From Andrena cerasifolii (lineage: Eukaryota > Arthropoda > Insecta > Hymenoptera > Andrenidae), in NCBI RefSeq assembly GCF_050908995.1, contig NC_135133.1, positions 8,908,001 through 8,972,000 on the forward strand: DNA of 64,000 nucleotides, in the 5' to 3' direction. Position numbers and translations under genes: made by a program. Shown one piece after another: positions 22,694 to 36,500 of the stretch (the stretch's first letter is position 1; each line of letters starts with the position of its first letter). Below the pieces are notes generated by a model. The model was not told where the DNA came from, did not search any database, and was given only the letters and a program-made list of their open reading frames with translations.

Positions 22694-25600
22694 TGTTAGA
22701 ATCTAATCTTGTTATAATCGAAAATCCTTATATCCTCCAAAAATTGATACTAATAACTTATTATTAGTAATAGGTAAGTGCACGCATAGTTTGATATTTA
22801 AGGTTGGTCAAAATTGACCCCGCATCCGTCAGGCGAGCACTAAGTCCGAAATTAAACGACATCGCGTATTTCCGCGCTGTGGAGCGCGTTGTGAAATGAT
22901 ACGTGTCAATCGATACCCAATCACTGGCCTTCTTTCGCGACTGCCACCGCTGATGAAAAATTGCAATTGCCTATTTATCGCTATACATTGTTCTTATAAT
23001 TACACCTTTAGTTATTTAAAGCGTAAACTTGAGCTTTAGTTTGCGAAAAGCGAGGGTGGTGCTGGGTATTCTGAATACTGTTTTCTTTTCACCTGGCCCC
23101 TCTGCGGTGAATTTTTTATTTCGTTCTATCCCTTTCGAGGGTTTTGTGTTCGTTTAGTTCCATTTTTATGCTCTCGATGTGTTTTCTTCTCTCGTTGCCT
23201 GTTAATTTTTATTCCCCTACTTTTCTTGACTCTCTTTTATGTTTATCCTACTTTCTGCTTACGTTGATTTTTCCGGAGCTTTGTGGATAAAGTTTCTCCA
23301 CTCGCTTTGTGCGTTTCTTATTCGATATGCTTGTGACTGCGAGTATTTCAGAGCGCAACGTTGTTTCTGCAGTGAATTCGTTTATAAGAGAACTAGTGGC
23401 GGGAAAATGGTGCAAAGCTGGTCGCGGGGGGTACCGGAGGTGGGAAGAAGCGAACAACCCTTTAGTAAACAAAGCTTCACCAGTTTCAAAGCAGAAAAAT
23501 TGCGACACAAACGCGGCGTTGGAATCCGTCAACCAGAAAACAAACAGCAGACCAACATCCTCAATTAACTCACAGAATTCCCCAATGCAGTTCCATTTTA
23601 ACATTCCGTCCAGGAAATAGCGCCCCGCTTTCCGGCGAATTCGCAAGGCTCCCTTAAAAATTTCATTCAGCATCAATCATGGAAACCTTTGTCCCCTCCG
23701 CGAGAGAATCGAATTTCTCGGAAGCTTCTATAAAGCGACGTCTTCGTCGCGCCCCTCCTTCCAGCCACCCTCAGCGAAAAAGTTGCCAGAATTGCACGGG
23801 GACCGGCAGGGGGCGGGCGTTGGGAGGAATTAGAACAGAAGAAAGTTGAAATAAAGGCGGAACGAGGGGCATCTCCCCAGCGCTTTCGAAGTAACGGGAA
23901 GAAACAGGGGGTGCTTGGTTGATTAATATCTCCGAAGAGACACGGAAGGAAGAAGGAGCAGCAACGTCGCGTTACGCGGAGCATGCTTGCGAAGAAAAAC
24001 GCGGAAGATGAAGGATGTATATACAGGTGCGTGACGACGCGGCGTATTGATTGATGAAGGCTGCGTTGAATAACCTGTCGAACGTGATCGTTCATGTAGC
24101 AGCGTTTATTCAGGGCACGTGCGACCGTGAGGAGCCTCCTTCTGGAAATTTGATAGAATTTCAGTGCTTGTTAGTTGTTCCCTTGGTATTCAGAGTGTGT
24201 AGCAAATAAGCGCGAGGTAGAAAATATACATATTGCGAAGGATTCGTGTGAATTTGCGTTATGAAATGTTTCTTCGCAAATTCACTTTAATTAACTGCTT
24301 TCCGTTAGTTATGATTTCATTTTCACTCGAAGTGAAGCCTGAGGTGATAATATTAAACACTTTCAAGTAAATCCAGCAGAATTAGCAATAGTAATTTATC
24401 ACGAGAATCTGCGCGAGGTTTATCTAATTCCAATATCGAGATACGAATTTACTGGCGCGATCGCCTAATGGACAGATATAATTAGTCTAAATCAATTGAA
24501 GTTATTTGAGCGTGAATAATTAATTCGGAGTAAGCACTGCATTGGATATTTTTGGAATTTGAAGGAATAATTCATTGGATTGTTTTTTGTTTTGTATGTG
24601 AAATGGAAGTAACCATTGGTAAGGATGAAGTCATATTTTTTTAGATGAAAGGCAGCAGAGATTTAAGGAGAAGCCTTTTGAAGCTACTTTCAACTCATTA
24701 TGTCGTATTCTCCTAAGCAACACACAAGCGATAATTGAAAATCTGTAGGATTCAGAATCGCTGTTGTCAGAGAAACTTGCAGTTGTTTAACTTAAAGCTT
24801 GAATGCTGTTACTTTATTGCATAGAAACTTTTAAAAGCAAAGCAAACTGATGGAGATCTCTGAAAGCAACGTACTGTTGAAACTCTTCCTTTATTTATAA
24901 GCTCCTTTACAGCTTCCATTGACAAACAGTTTACTTTAATCCATCACTGTTATTCTACGACAAACAAGAATAACTCAATTTACAGAAACGGTAGAATTAT
25001 TACCCCCTAAATGTGTGGTATCTGCAAAAATGATATATCAATCATAATATTTGCTGTTTGATCGTGTTATTGAAAATAACAATGATATTCAAAGCAATTG
25101 TAATAAATGTAACTTCCGCCGTTGCTTTTAAGTGATAAATGTAGGTAAAAATAGGGGTCCTTGGTATTTAAAGCTGAGTGGAGAAAAGGAAATCGTCGTG
25201 TGCAAATACTCGCAAAGATATCGCACTCGAACACGGCAGAGGGCTGCTCTGAGTAAACGCAATACGCTGTGCAAATGCCGGCCATCATATTGCGCCAGAT
25301 ATTTTTGAATCTCGGATAAATATTATTCGCTATTACGTCTCTCATTACCGCGGACCTCTGTCAACTAGGCTACAGACGATAGGATCCACGATGCTGTTAA
25401 ATTTGCATCCCGGGGAAGTATCCATTTCAATGTTGGATTCAAAGGAATCGAGGGAAATTCCAATTAATTCACCAGCAAAACGTTGTGGCAGCTTGTTTGT
25501 TTGCTACATAATTATTATTTCTCATTTATGTTACGTTGATAAAAGGAAGAATTTAATACACAATTTCGCTAGAACTAAATTACCGTGACATTTCACTAAT

Positions 25601-26357
25601 TGTAAAATTATTAACGTTACTTTGCACGCACTCTTTGCTTAATGGCGCGAAATAGTACTGGGAAAATTTGCATGCTGCGTGAAGATTCAATAATTTGATT
25701 CAAATTAGTCGGGACTTTGATTTTAGAACCTCGTTATTTTTCTACTTAATGGAGGCAACAAGATTTCATTTCATTGCTACTTTCTGATTACTACTTTTGT
25801 GTTAGAGTGTGTCATGATTTATTAGTCTTCTGTTAAAATATTCTAGACGAATGGAGAGGAACGAAAGTACTTTAATTTCGAACGCAGATTGCAAAGCTGT
25901 ATTTTGAAATAATTATTTCAGAACTGCCAAATTATTTCGATATTATAAACAGCAACCAGAAAAGAAACAGTCGTTCGAATAGAGTTTTCGAAAGGATTCG
26001 ACAAAGTGCACCTGTTTGTACAAGACTGCATAACAAATACTTTGAAAATTGGAGATTCTAAGCCCCTATTATTTAATAAACTGCTAAGTGCTCTTAATTG
26101 CTGTCGATGGTGTACATAGTCGAACGAAAAGGACAATAACTTTCTCACCTGCCGATTAAATCGTTTCGACCTTCCTTCAGCGCGGTAATAGCCAATCAGA
26201 CTTGAGCTTCGAGCGAATAAGACTGTGGCTGTGCAGTGATTGACTTATACTACTGGCGAAGAAAGCAATCAGGCGAGCAAACAAAAGCTACCGCGCCTTT
26301 CTCACGACACGCAAACGTCTTCGTCAATAATACTGTGCACACTATCCTTGATACTTG
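22694..26357. other. Long non-coding stretch
   Basis: No gene recognised. At 23239-23676 two forward frames and one reverse frame (142 codons) are open at the same place. Such simultaneous openness with no domain argues against coding. The rest is AT-rich. Confidence 0.45.
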
Positions 26358-26380
26358 CACACACACACATACACAGACAC
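26358..26380. repeat. Interrupted (CA)n microsatellite
   Basis: cacacacacacatacacag-type dinucleotide run with two substitutions. Confidence 0.85.
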
Positions 26381-29300
26381 GTGTTACATCTACGCGAAGA
26401 TTGATTAATCACAAGATGAATATTAAAATCGCTATTAATTGTAAGTCATAGAAAATCGCTGGAAATTGAGAACCGCTATTCGAAATTGTTATTTTATTAT
26501 ACACCACCAACAAAGCTGCAGAATTAAGGGAAACAGGAATTTTCTTCTCAACGAAATTCAACTGCTATTTTTGCTACATAAAATTATAAAATGATCGAGT
26601 CTGAGAGTATCAACTCTCAAGTGGGAGAAAATTTGTCGACATGATTAAAATGAAAATCAGCAAGCGATTAAAAATTTTAACCCAGCAATGTGATTCACAA
26701 AATCAAATTTCAGAGAGATATAATTTTTTTTAAAAGTATTATAATTGGGTACTGCTCCTGTTTCCCTAGTTTCGGGAGAACGATTCATCAGTTTATTTTC
26801 GTGCAATATTTAGTTTCTGTCCAAGTAGTATTCGCGCGGAGGAGTGTCTGTTATCAAGATCATGCAAATTCGTTAATTAAGAATGAAAACAGCTGGGCGC
26901 CTCCCGCCCAGCGATTCCATCTGAACGCCGAACAGCGAGGGATTCAATACTCGGAAATTCCCTCTGCCTCTCGATCATTTCCACCGAAACGTAGCGTTAT
27001 CTCGACCATCGGCAGCCTCAAGGCAGAGATGCGTGTACATAGCAGGCAATTAATAGTTGGCCGGTCGATTATGGTAAACTGCACAGAGTGTACGTGATTC
27101 GCAGGGCGAATTAGCAGCGCCGTCTAACGATTAGATACGTCCCCCGTATCTTTATCGAGAGAACCGACGGGACAACGCAGCCGCGCCATCATTGTAATAC
27201 AACGCGGCTACAATCCCACATGATCCAGGATTTACGGCGAAATTGAACCCTTCGTGGCTAGAATTGCTGGAATGAAGCCGTTTAACTGGAAATTATCAAT
27301 CACCCCCCCGGCAATTTTGTTCTTTTATTACACCTGAATTAATAGATACGAACGAAAGAAAGCTTCCTATTCGTTTATGTTAAAATTCCTCGGAACCTTT
27401 AGGTGAGTTCCAAACCTTAAACATTCGACTCGACCACTCGAAATTCTATAAAATCCAAGCAGAAACTATCGCGAAGAGACTCGCCTCGGACACCAGTTTC
27501 ATCGCGAAAGCAAGCTCGCCCACCGAGCGCCCCTATCGCAAAACTCGATTACATTGGAGAGACCTAACCCAAAAGCCTTCAGCATCCAGCCCACATCCAA
27601 CCAATAGCGACAGGAAGAACAGAAAAGAAGCAGTCCAGCGACGCAGCGATCGAAGCAACGGCCACCGCGTCCCCTCGTTGTCCAGGGGACTTAAGCTCCA
27701 TCGATTTCGCTTGGAGGTTGCTCGGCCCGCGATATTAGCCCCCGTGGCAGCGATGCAGGAGGGTTATTTTTTTCACTAGGCCTCCGGGATGGGGAGCTCG
27801 GAGGAAAGGCGAGTTACGGGGAGATTGAAGGCAAAGGAAGACGAATAGCCTGCTTTTGGGGTGGCGGCGTCGTGCTATGAGACGAGAGACCGTGACCAGC
27901 AGGCAGGGCGAAAAGATGTGGAAAGCCACGGTGCCCTGGGACAAGGGAGCACGGAACGGTCGAGGCTGGAGAACCAGCTGCTTCAGCGAGGAACGGGGAG
28001 ATTATAGGGTAGCACGCTGAGACGTGCCTAATTCCTCTGGATTCCTTTACAATCCGTGAACTTTGCAACGGGATCTGCAACGACGACCAGGGGTTGAATT
28101 TTGCACGATGATGGATGCCCGGGAGAACTGGGGACTTAAAAAATTGGTGAAAAGTCGAAACGAAATCGACGCTTGTGAATTTAAATGAATGGCACGTTCA
28201 ATTTTCTCTATAATTAAGAGGTGGGGAAAAATTGAAAACTTCGCGATGTATTCGGGTTATCTTATACTTAAGTATATTTAGCAATCAAAATAAATCAAAT
28301 TTCGTAAATAATTTAAAGTCAGGAAAGTTTTCCCTGGAAAATTTGATTTTTGGTACTTGTACTGTTGTCCACAAGGACCCTTCGATTATCTGTAGAGACT
28401 CTATTTATCTGCGTTTATCTCCCACCCACGGAGTCCATTAATGTCTGAAAGAAACCCCCAATGCAAGCACACCATCCTCCGAAATTCCCAGCAAAGGATG
28501 GTTTCATTAAAACTTCGAACCTCCGCTCGCCACTTCCTCCTTACAGCACTTCCTTCCATTTTTCCCTTTCGCGAGCCAGGGATTTCGCGAGGTGGAAAAG
28601 TTCGCGCCCAAGGGGACCGCGGGGAGGCAACAATCCCGAAATTCAATTGGGGAAACCAAGACAAGGGTTGCGCGCGAGCTGGATCGCTCCTCTTAATCCC
28701 CGAAAAGCATCTTGAACGTTGCCGTTTCTCGCGAGGCACGCAGGTCGGGAAATTGCGTTCGGAATTTTCCCGAACGTGTGTGTCGCGGCCAGCCGGTGGG
28801 GGGGCGTGTCCGTGGCAAACGACTTTGCAGATTGTTTGGAACGTCGACCTCGGCTTGACAGCGTCGAGGAAACGGTCCCTGCCAGCGACCTTTTGTCGCG
28901 GAACGTTTAATCCACCTGTGCGCGGCGTTCCCTCGCGGAATTTTGTTCGTCGCGATCCATTACCCGCGATGACGGAGCTGCGAGGGCTCCGCCGGGCCCC
29001 GGGGCGATAAAACGCCCGTCGAACGTTTGGGGAGAAACGAACAATTCCATTTGTGACGGAGGAATTCGATTTATGCGACGTGAAAGTGTTACGAGTCGTG
29101 ACTCGCAGCGGTGGAACGGATTTTAGGACGAAAGTGTGGCGCGAATGGGGGTAGGCAGGGTTTACCGGATTTGAACGCGGGAGTTGGAAGGGTGGAGACG
29201 GTATTTTTTATGGGACTTTGATGTTCTTGTCCCGTAATGACGAGTTGTGATCGTAATGTGAATTATAATTTGAATGCTGATGTGTTCAGATCTGTAGGTT

Positions 29301-30033
29301 ATTAAATTTGGGGTTGTTATGAATATTTTTATATTTTTCCCGCCAATCTGAGGGGCAACCCCGGGTCAATTACAATTGACCTAGACTAGGGACACTAAAT
29401 GCTTTTTTATAAACTAAAATATATTTTGAAATTATAAATATTAATAAATGCGCTGCAAGAATCCCCGTATTGATATCTCTGTTTGTTTCTTCAAAACAAA
29501 AGTCGCAAAATGCGCTCACTTTTCAACCGTCTAAACCAAAACCTCCCCTTAATAACATTATACTCTTGATTGTAAATCGTGCGAACGTGCCAACCCCCCT
29601 GGCGCCAGAATTTCGCTCAAGCTCTCCAAGGAGTAATTGACGAAATCGGCGTAGCTGGTGGCGGGCAAAACCCGGAATAGTAGTCGACGCTGGGGTCAGA
29701 ATCAACAGTTTGCTCTATCGATTAGTCGACGCGCCGATGTGCCTGCGAAGCAGGGTAAAAACGTGATCGTACTGACAAGCGAGGGCCTCGAAGGAGCCGT
29801 TTCCACGTGCTGCGCAAACTTCAATTTTTTAAGGCAAAATTGCGGCAAACAGCGATTTAGATACTCGAGCCGCAGGTGAAAGTGGATCAGAAGGCGAATG
29901 AGAGGAAACAAAAACACTTGCACGGAAACTTTTGGTGATCCGAAAATTCCGATTTTTTTAGACGTTGCAGGTTTTTTGGCATCTCAATAGAAGTATCAGA
30001 CAATTTTTTGTTTGCACTACTTTTGAGTTCTTC
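26381..30033. other. Long non-coding stretch, CpG-rich at about 27480-29160
   Basis: The CpG-rich 1.7 kb holds the second-longest open frame (189 codons, 28441-29010) and several overlapping ones on both strands. The translation is arginine/glycine/proline-rich without domain or repeat. It could flank an unseen promoter or be a GC-rich isochore patch. No exon boundary was convincing. Confidence 0.4.
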
Positions 30034-30362
30034 GGGGTGAAAGTTCTTCATAGGTTCTTCGCAGGTTAATGTGTTTTCCTATTCTCCTGTGTATCTTGAA
30101 AATCATAACAGATATAAAAAAAATTGTTAGAAAATTCAATTATGCAGTCAAATTGTTCGAAATTTGTAATTTAACCATAAAAACGTCGCCCTCTGTAGAT
30201 TTTCAATAATTTATGGAGTATAAATAACGAAAAAAATTTATTATCAATTTATTATAAATTATTAAATTTGCAACGTAACCATTTTTGTATATCTACTATA
30301 GTTTTTAAAGTATACAGGACAGTGAGGAAACACATTAACCTTTAAAGGGTGCTTTCACCCTG
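30034..30362. repeat. Foldback repeat (copy E)
   Basis: The segment around ggggtgaaag...aggttaatgtgttttcct at 30034-30100 is mirrored by aggaaacacattaacctttaaagg...gctttcaccc at 30308-30362. The AT-rich centre is unpaired. The order of motifs (ggtgaaa, then a ...gtgt... block, then atcttg) loosely matches the arms of copies A and C. Outer ends and target duplication are not identifiable, so it may be an older relative or an unrelated foldback. Confidence 0.5.
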
Positions 30363-30814
30363 AGAAATCAAAAAGTACTACAAGCATTTCGTTAGCTAGG
30401 GATGGTATCGAATTTATAAAAGACGAGTCGTGCAAAGCGGATTTCATCGAGTGAAAATAGTTCTGTTTTTCCAACCCACTTTCTCACCTGCATGTTTGGT
30501 GGAGTAACCCTCCCCTTATGTTTACCGCGTTCTAATAAAACCCAGGCGAGTGCCAATACGAGGCCCCAATCGCTGTTTGCAGGGTGGCGAGCGAAAACAG
30601 GGATTATATTATTCCCCATCGGGAGCAGGAATTCGAAGCGGTCAATATTCACTCGAATAACGAAATTCTCGAGTGACATCGCATCTGCCATTCATCCAGG
30701 GGTTCTCATTTCGAGACACTCGTCTTTCAGCGAAGAATCATCTTGTGTCAAGAGCTAGACTCACAAATTGCATATACTTTGCTGTGAAAATTTACAATCG
30801 AAATAGGGTAAACA

Positions 30815-30875
30815 TATGTAATATAGAATATCTGATTTTAAAATCCTGCCAAAATTAGGGGAATTTGTTTTTTTT
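30815..30875 (-). repeat. Left member of an inverted pair of ~55-bp repeats
   Basis: Read on the reverse strand, this segment gives aaacaaattcccctaatttt then ttttaaaatcagatattc, matching forward 32990-33045 at about 90 percent. Weaker similarity extends outward (gttta...cta-ttcg). The two copies face each other across 2.1 kb. Confidence 0.65.
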
Positions 30876-31560
30876 TTAATAAAACTGACACGAAGGGACG
30901 CAGGAACTAATGCATAATCGTATCTATCAATAGCGCGTAATGCAACCTAAATTTGCAGAAATTTAAATACCATTTCATAAAGAAAGTAGACGGCGTTGCA
31001 CCATATCATAAAAAGGTCTCGTTTTATCCTTAAAACGTCAGAAGAAACTTTACCTCTACCTCTAATAGTTCTCCAGAAAGTAATTCACAACACTATGCGC
31101 GCAGATGAATTGGGAGGGTGGTAGAATATTGTTAGACACCTAGACTAGGAAGATATTTATTTTATACCCATGACTGTCTTTTGTCGAGCAAGACGGAACA
31201 AATGACGAGACATCCTAGAAGTTAAGAGCTCCTCGTTCTCTACATGTGACCTCGTAAGCCGTGGGAAATCCCGGAAAACGAGGGTGCTGGTCTTTCTGGA
31301 GGAAAGTACAGAGTCTTGGGGTGGACTAGATAGTGTGAATGAAACGTGAGAACGATGGGTTCGTTCCACTGAGGCGAGCTTGAATGGAGCTGATGACAAC
31401 GAAGTGGACGAATTGGAAGAGAAATAAGGGTGGAAGAACGTCGAAGATGAATTGACGAGGACAATAAGCGATAAAGCACCATAATTGTTATGCCAGATGC
31501 ATTTGGGATTTGAGGAACGTGGAGAAGCAGCAAAATTTCTGCTCGCAATAAGTTATTCTT
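30876..31560. other. Non-coding stretch between inverted repeats
   Basis: No gene recognised. Reverse-strand frames at 31157-31548 overlap in two phases and lack domains. Confidence 0.45.
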
Positions 31561-31790
31561 TTAACCCTCGGTTGTCACACTGGGTCAAAATGACGCACAA
31601 TTTGACTTGCAGCAAAACATCTTTGAGGCGTCATTGAAAATGGTACTTTATACTATGAATGTTAATTTCCAACGATGAAATTATATTCCAGTGATTTAAT
31701 TTCCACCAGCTCATGAAAAATTGGCTTGGGTCGAATCGACGCAGTGTGACAATTACATTCGAAAAAATTGGGGTGACAACCGAGGGCTAA
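31561..31790. mobile_element. piggyBac-type MITE (222 bp, TTAA-flanked)
   Basis: The element spans 31565-31786. Left end ccctcggttgtcacac and, reversed, right end ccctcggttgtcaccc are almost identical over 16 bases. Flanks are TTAA (31561-31564) and CTAA (31787-31790), one change from a TTAA duplication. Subterminal gggtcaaaatgacgc and gggtcgaatcgacgc also correspond. The CCC start and TTAA site fit piggyBac-type transposition. There is no coding frame. Confidence 0.75.
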
Positions 31791-32581
31791 CTGCATTCTA
31801 AAGAAACTGGGCAATTGGAATAGATATCTGATAGTAAGATCTGACCTCATTACACCGTATATAAAAAAAAACATGGTTACAAAAATTAAGCAATGTTTCA
31901 GCTTCCCCAGTTACATCAATCACCCTTAAGGCTACCTCTAGTTCATCGGGATTAAATGTAGTAGGTACTTTAACATCTTTGTTCTTTACAACCTAATTAT
32001 CCACTCACAATCAGGCAGCATCCCCCTCAAACATATCCTTGAATGCAACTCAAGGGTCTTCCGCAGAAGCTGTCCATTCGCCAAGCATGTCGTTATCGCA
32101 GAGTCATCCCCCGTTTCTTTTACTTTTTGCTCATTACCGTCGACTCTCCGCGACAGCGGAATCAATCGTATCAGTGGAAAGGTCAACGGGTACTCGGGAC
32201 CCGAATATCATTGGTTTTATTTCCTGCTACTAGAGTGCCGGGAACAGTATATCCTTCAAAGTGGAAGAATTTCCTCTCTGAATGCGCAGCGATAACATTG
32301 ATACTTCAGTGAACACGGGCCACCTCGGTTTTATTAATTTCGCAGCCGGCTGTCCCGGTTTCACTGCCTGGAAAAGAAGGTTCCCGGGTTCGAAAGGGTA
32401 AGGAGAACCCAGGGCTGACACGTTTAATTGGAAAACCGATGACAGTGCTCGGGGAAAAGGGTAATTTCCGTGTTTGTATCGTGGCTGAAGTGGAGGGTGC
32501 AAACCAATCGACGGTGGCTGAATCGATCTGTAAATTGATCACCCATCTTCGATTTCCAAATTCCTTCCTTTGTGGCTTCAC
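31791..32581. other. Non-coding stretch
   Basis: Overlapping open frames at 32039-32581 on both strands have no recognisable domain. Nothing else seen. Confidence 0.45.
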
Positions 32582-32618
32582 GCTCTCTCTCTTTCTCTCT
32601 CTCTCCCCTCTCTCTCTC
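32582..32618. repeat. (CT)n microsatellite
   Basis: Interrupted CT run (ctctctctctttctctctct and on), a pure pyrimidine tract of about 37 bases. Confidence 0.9.
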
Positions 32619-32989
32619 CGTCGAATAAAACAGAGGGGAATATTGTGAATGTGTTAGGAAAATAAGAATGTTAAATGAACGTGTCACTTGTGCTAGAAGA
32701 CCAATTATTTATCAGGAAATATTCTATTATTCTGTGAGTTTAAATTCTCCTAAGCCTGCTAATTTAATTCAGTTTATTCTTAGTAATGAGGATTATCAAA
32801 GTTCGAACTTTGCATTTCCCACCCCTCGTTGCTAATGATTTCGTGGAACAGACAGTGTGTCAAAGCATTCAACGAATAAATTCGCTGGAAAGTTCCTGAA
32901 CCTCAAGTTCCCCGGAAGGGGAAGGAGGCCAGCCCGTGGCTTCGAAAGGTAACCACGGTCACTGTCAACGGGCTTGAGAATTTCGGAAC

Positions 32990-33050
32990 TAAAAAACAAA
33001 TTCCCCTAATTTTGTCAATCTTTTAAAATCAGATATTCCATATTTTAATA
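32990..33050 (+). repeat. Right member of the inverted ~55-bp repeat pair
   Basis: Reads aaacaaattcccctaatttt then ttttaaaatcagatattcc, the reverse complement of 30815-30875 with a few differences. Together they could be long terminal inverted repeats of a ~2.2-kb element whose interior has lost coding, or two independent insertions in opposite orientation. Confidence 0.65.
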
Positions 33051-33525
33051 AGTTTAATCTATTCGTAAAATCACCTAATTGAGTACTAAAATTACATAAT
33101 ACTTGAAGTACCATATAGTGAATTTATAAGGTGCTAAATTCATAATACACTAAAAGTAAAAAGTACCAAGGACGTAGAATGATACAATCATAAAATAATA
33201 ATATGAAGATCATCACGAAGTCTGCATAAAAATATTTCAAATTCCCATTCCCATTGCAAATTAAGACCAAGCTCTGAAACCAGCATACATCACTTCTTCC
33301 CTTTTTTTTTATTCATCATATACATTTCCGCAGCGAGAGAATTCGAGCAATATCTGTCGCGGACAAATATCGTCCGCAACAACGACCGTAATTTTCCGTC
33401 GTGCGTCACGCCGCCGTTCAAAAGTCGTTCGAACTTCGGGAAACGCGAAAACCTGCCCGCGTTTCGCCCCGTTGCAGTTGACAGTCGCCTGCTTTTGCCC
33501 GCAATAAATGATGCCCGACTTCGTC
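33051..33525. other. Non-coding stretch
   Basis: AT-rich, then CpG-rich from about 33340. No gene recognised. Confidence 0.45.
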
Positions 33526-33542
33526 CGCGCGCGCGCGCGCGC
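33526..33542. repeat. (CG)n microsatellite
   Basis: An uninterrupted 17-base CG alternation inside a CpG-rich patch. Pure CG runs of this length are uncommon and can adopt Z-DNA. Confidence 0.9.
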
Positions 33543-36500
33543 CTTTTCGCCGAAGGGCTGGCATTTGCAGGGGGATGCAAAAAGTTCCTAGTAATATATC
33601 GCTGTCGTTACGTCGCGAGAAACGACGTAAGGGAATAGTCTGTAATTTTGCACGGAACCATCGTTCAACTTCTGTTTCCTTTTTACGCGCAACTAATATG
33701 CGCACGTAATATATGTGTTGCGCGCACTTTTGTCTGTTTATTTAGTGCTAATATTTGTTTTTCTGCTAGACATGGGTTTTCTAAAAGAAGGAAACCTTGA
33801 AATATGTAATCGCGAGAGTGGGAATTTTTTTATTTTGAAAAAAGGAATTTTGGGAGGATATTTTTTGACACTTTAAAGTGAATTCTTATTGTCACGCTTC
33901 TGCTGATTATCTAAGTACTATCGATATTTAGTGGGCACTGGTAAATTAAATACTGTATCTGGAGTTGTCGATAATTGCAAATAATAATTAAACCATTTAC
34001 AGCAGTCTCTCGAGACACGTGCAAGTAATTGAATTTTCTGGGAGTGAAACTCGTCCATCTGGAGATTGACTCACAATCAGCTCCGTTCTGGGTATCGCAT
34101 AACTCCATCAAAGGTCCGAGAACGCATTGATACTGAAGTTCTGCGATATTCACTCAACTTCGCCGTCAGTCCACTCTCGTACACCTGACGGAACTGGCTG
34201 AAATTTTGGTAGATGAACGTTGCAACCAATTTCTCAAAACGAGCACAGCTTATCGACACACTCGATTATTAATCAGAACTCCAATATTACTCGGGTTAAT
34301 AACGCTGCGGCAAAGATAAATTTGCAACGAGAATGTTGCAGGATGAAAATATCCTTTACGAGAAATATTCAAATTGAATTCACAGTGGTGACTTAAATTC
34401 GAACTCGTAATCATACAGCTACATTCGAGTTTAATTGCAATATTTAAAATTATCCTTCCTTTCACAGCAGCTTCGCGACGAGCCACGCCAATTTACCATA
34501 AAGCAAATTTATAAATATTTTAAAACACCACTTTAAATACACCAGTGTTCAAAGTTACGAATTCCCAATTTACGAATGAAAAAGATTAAAAAATGCAAAT
34601 CAATGACCAATCTTCCATGGAGACCAAGCCGCAGCTTGTTCCAAAAGCTGCAGGTGAAACGAAATTGAGTTTTCGAATCGATGTAGTAGCGGAACCTCAT
34701 CGACTCTAGTAACTGAATTTTCGCTTCCACGGTAGTAAGAAAGTTTTGAATGAAATCTGGCTGGCTGCTCGGTCCTCCGTGGCAGGCGAGGAGCTCGGTG
34801 GAAACAGGAATGATAATTAACGAGCACGCATTTCATTATGGCAGAGGAGTCGGATATGGTTGACCGTATACGAGCCTCCTGAATTAGATTCCCTGTTCGA
34901 TGAACATTTAACTGGTACGTAATGAATCTACGTGACTGAATCGCGGAGGAAATTTGATTTAGAGACGCTGCACGATGGCGGGTTTATTTTTACAAAACTT
35001 CATTTTAATATCATTGATTGCTTATAAAGTGAATATTCGGTGAATAAAAGTAGACGCGGATCGAATTGAGATATTTTAAGTTAACTTTAACTTCGAGTGG
35101 AGGTAATTTTGTAATTAAATTGGTTTCAAGAAATAATTCAGGCTTTTAATGGAGCTAGTGTCATAAAACCGAGTCTATTTTAAAAAGCGACAGCTTTTTA
35201 TTTCGAACTGAGAATCGAAAATGCAGATCGACTCTTAAATTCTGCGATGATAATTTCTGCAACGTTGCTATCAAATATAAAATTTCACTGAAAACACAGT
35301 TAATTGAATTCTTTTACTACCGTGGAAACAACTTCGAAGGAATCGAAATGAGGCAAGTGTTAAGTGAATAAACATCCACGAAATGGAATATCGCGTTGAA
35401 TGTTTCCCTTAAAGTCGGGTTGAACGGGGAATTATTTCTTTGCCCACCAAAGAATGGGTGATCAACAAGCGTAAACAAGAAGCACGCTGTTGTATGGTGG
35501 TCTCCAGAATGCCCCAAGAAATTATGCAACATTTGCACGGTTTTCCACCGTTTATTAATTACCAAGTAATTCTCTGAACGTGCTCATTGTGCTGGTTTCG
35601 AACAGTGGCACAAGAAAGATGTTCCGGAAATATTTACGCTGTTAACATAATTACAGTCCAGGCGATGATAATATTTCTGGAGACTGTAAACTTGTCCCAA
35701 CGACTCTTGCGTCACTCAACCCACTAAGCAAAGAAAGTATCTAAGTTTACAAAGCTTCCAAAATTCGCTAATTTCCCCAACACTCTATAATTAAAGAACG
35801 TCCAATTTATTTCTAATTTTTTTTTTCCTGTATCTTCGATAACTATTTTATGTCTCTTATCATTTGCAATTCCATTCCTTGCTACGTCGTCGGTTTCTCC
35901 TCTGTAACCTTGATCTCAACAGAAACTGTTCCTACTTTCATTTTGCTGCAAGAAATTGCATCACTCCCGTTTCCCAAAGATTCTCCTCAAAGGCCCAACA
36001 GCTTCCGGCGTTATCGACTTTCCGTCAGGACCAGCAGGATATCGACCAGCCGATGATACTTTGCTCGTAACAGCTTCTCGCGCGAAAACGTACGGAATGA
36101 ACGAACGTAAGTGAGAAGGAGGCGACGTGTATACCAACTTGTTGCTCGATTCTACCTCCTCCCGCTTGAGTGGATGGGTGTAAGTGGTCCCTCGAAAGCT
36201 TGTTACAACGGGTTGGAAAGTTATCCCTTCGAAGTAATCCACATACAATATTTGATCTAGTAATGGCTCGAGTGTTTAGTTGAAAATTACTCTGCATTTA
36301 AGAGCGTCTTAAGTGTCATCGTGATAAAATTAATGAATGTATTCAGTTTTTTAATTGGAAGTTATATTCATATCGAGATTACGAACTGGTGTTAAATATA
36401 AAATGTTTGGAGGTATTTTAGCGCTGTTACGTAGTAAGGTTAATTGCTCGCGAAGGGAACCGTCGGGTAAATGTTTCACTAAGGGGCTGATCCAATTCAA

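Noticed and set aside
23239..23676. Three overlapping frames on both strands suggesting a gene pair
   Set aside because: Simultaneous openness in several frames without any recognisable domain is expected from local composition.
28441..29010. 189-codon forward frame in CpG-rich DNA
   Set aside because: Arginine/glycine/proline-rich translation with overlapping frames on both strands; no domain.
32380..32410. gggttcgaaaggg resembling a tRNA T-arm
   Set aside because: No A box, acceptor stem or anticodon arm at suitable distances; the same holds for other GGTTCGA-like strings at 50027 and 58384.
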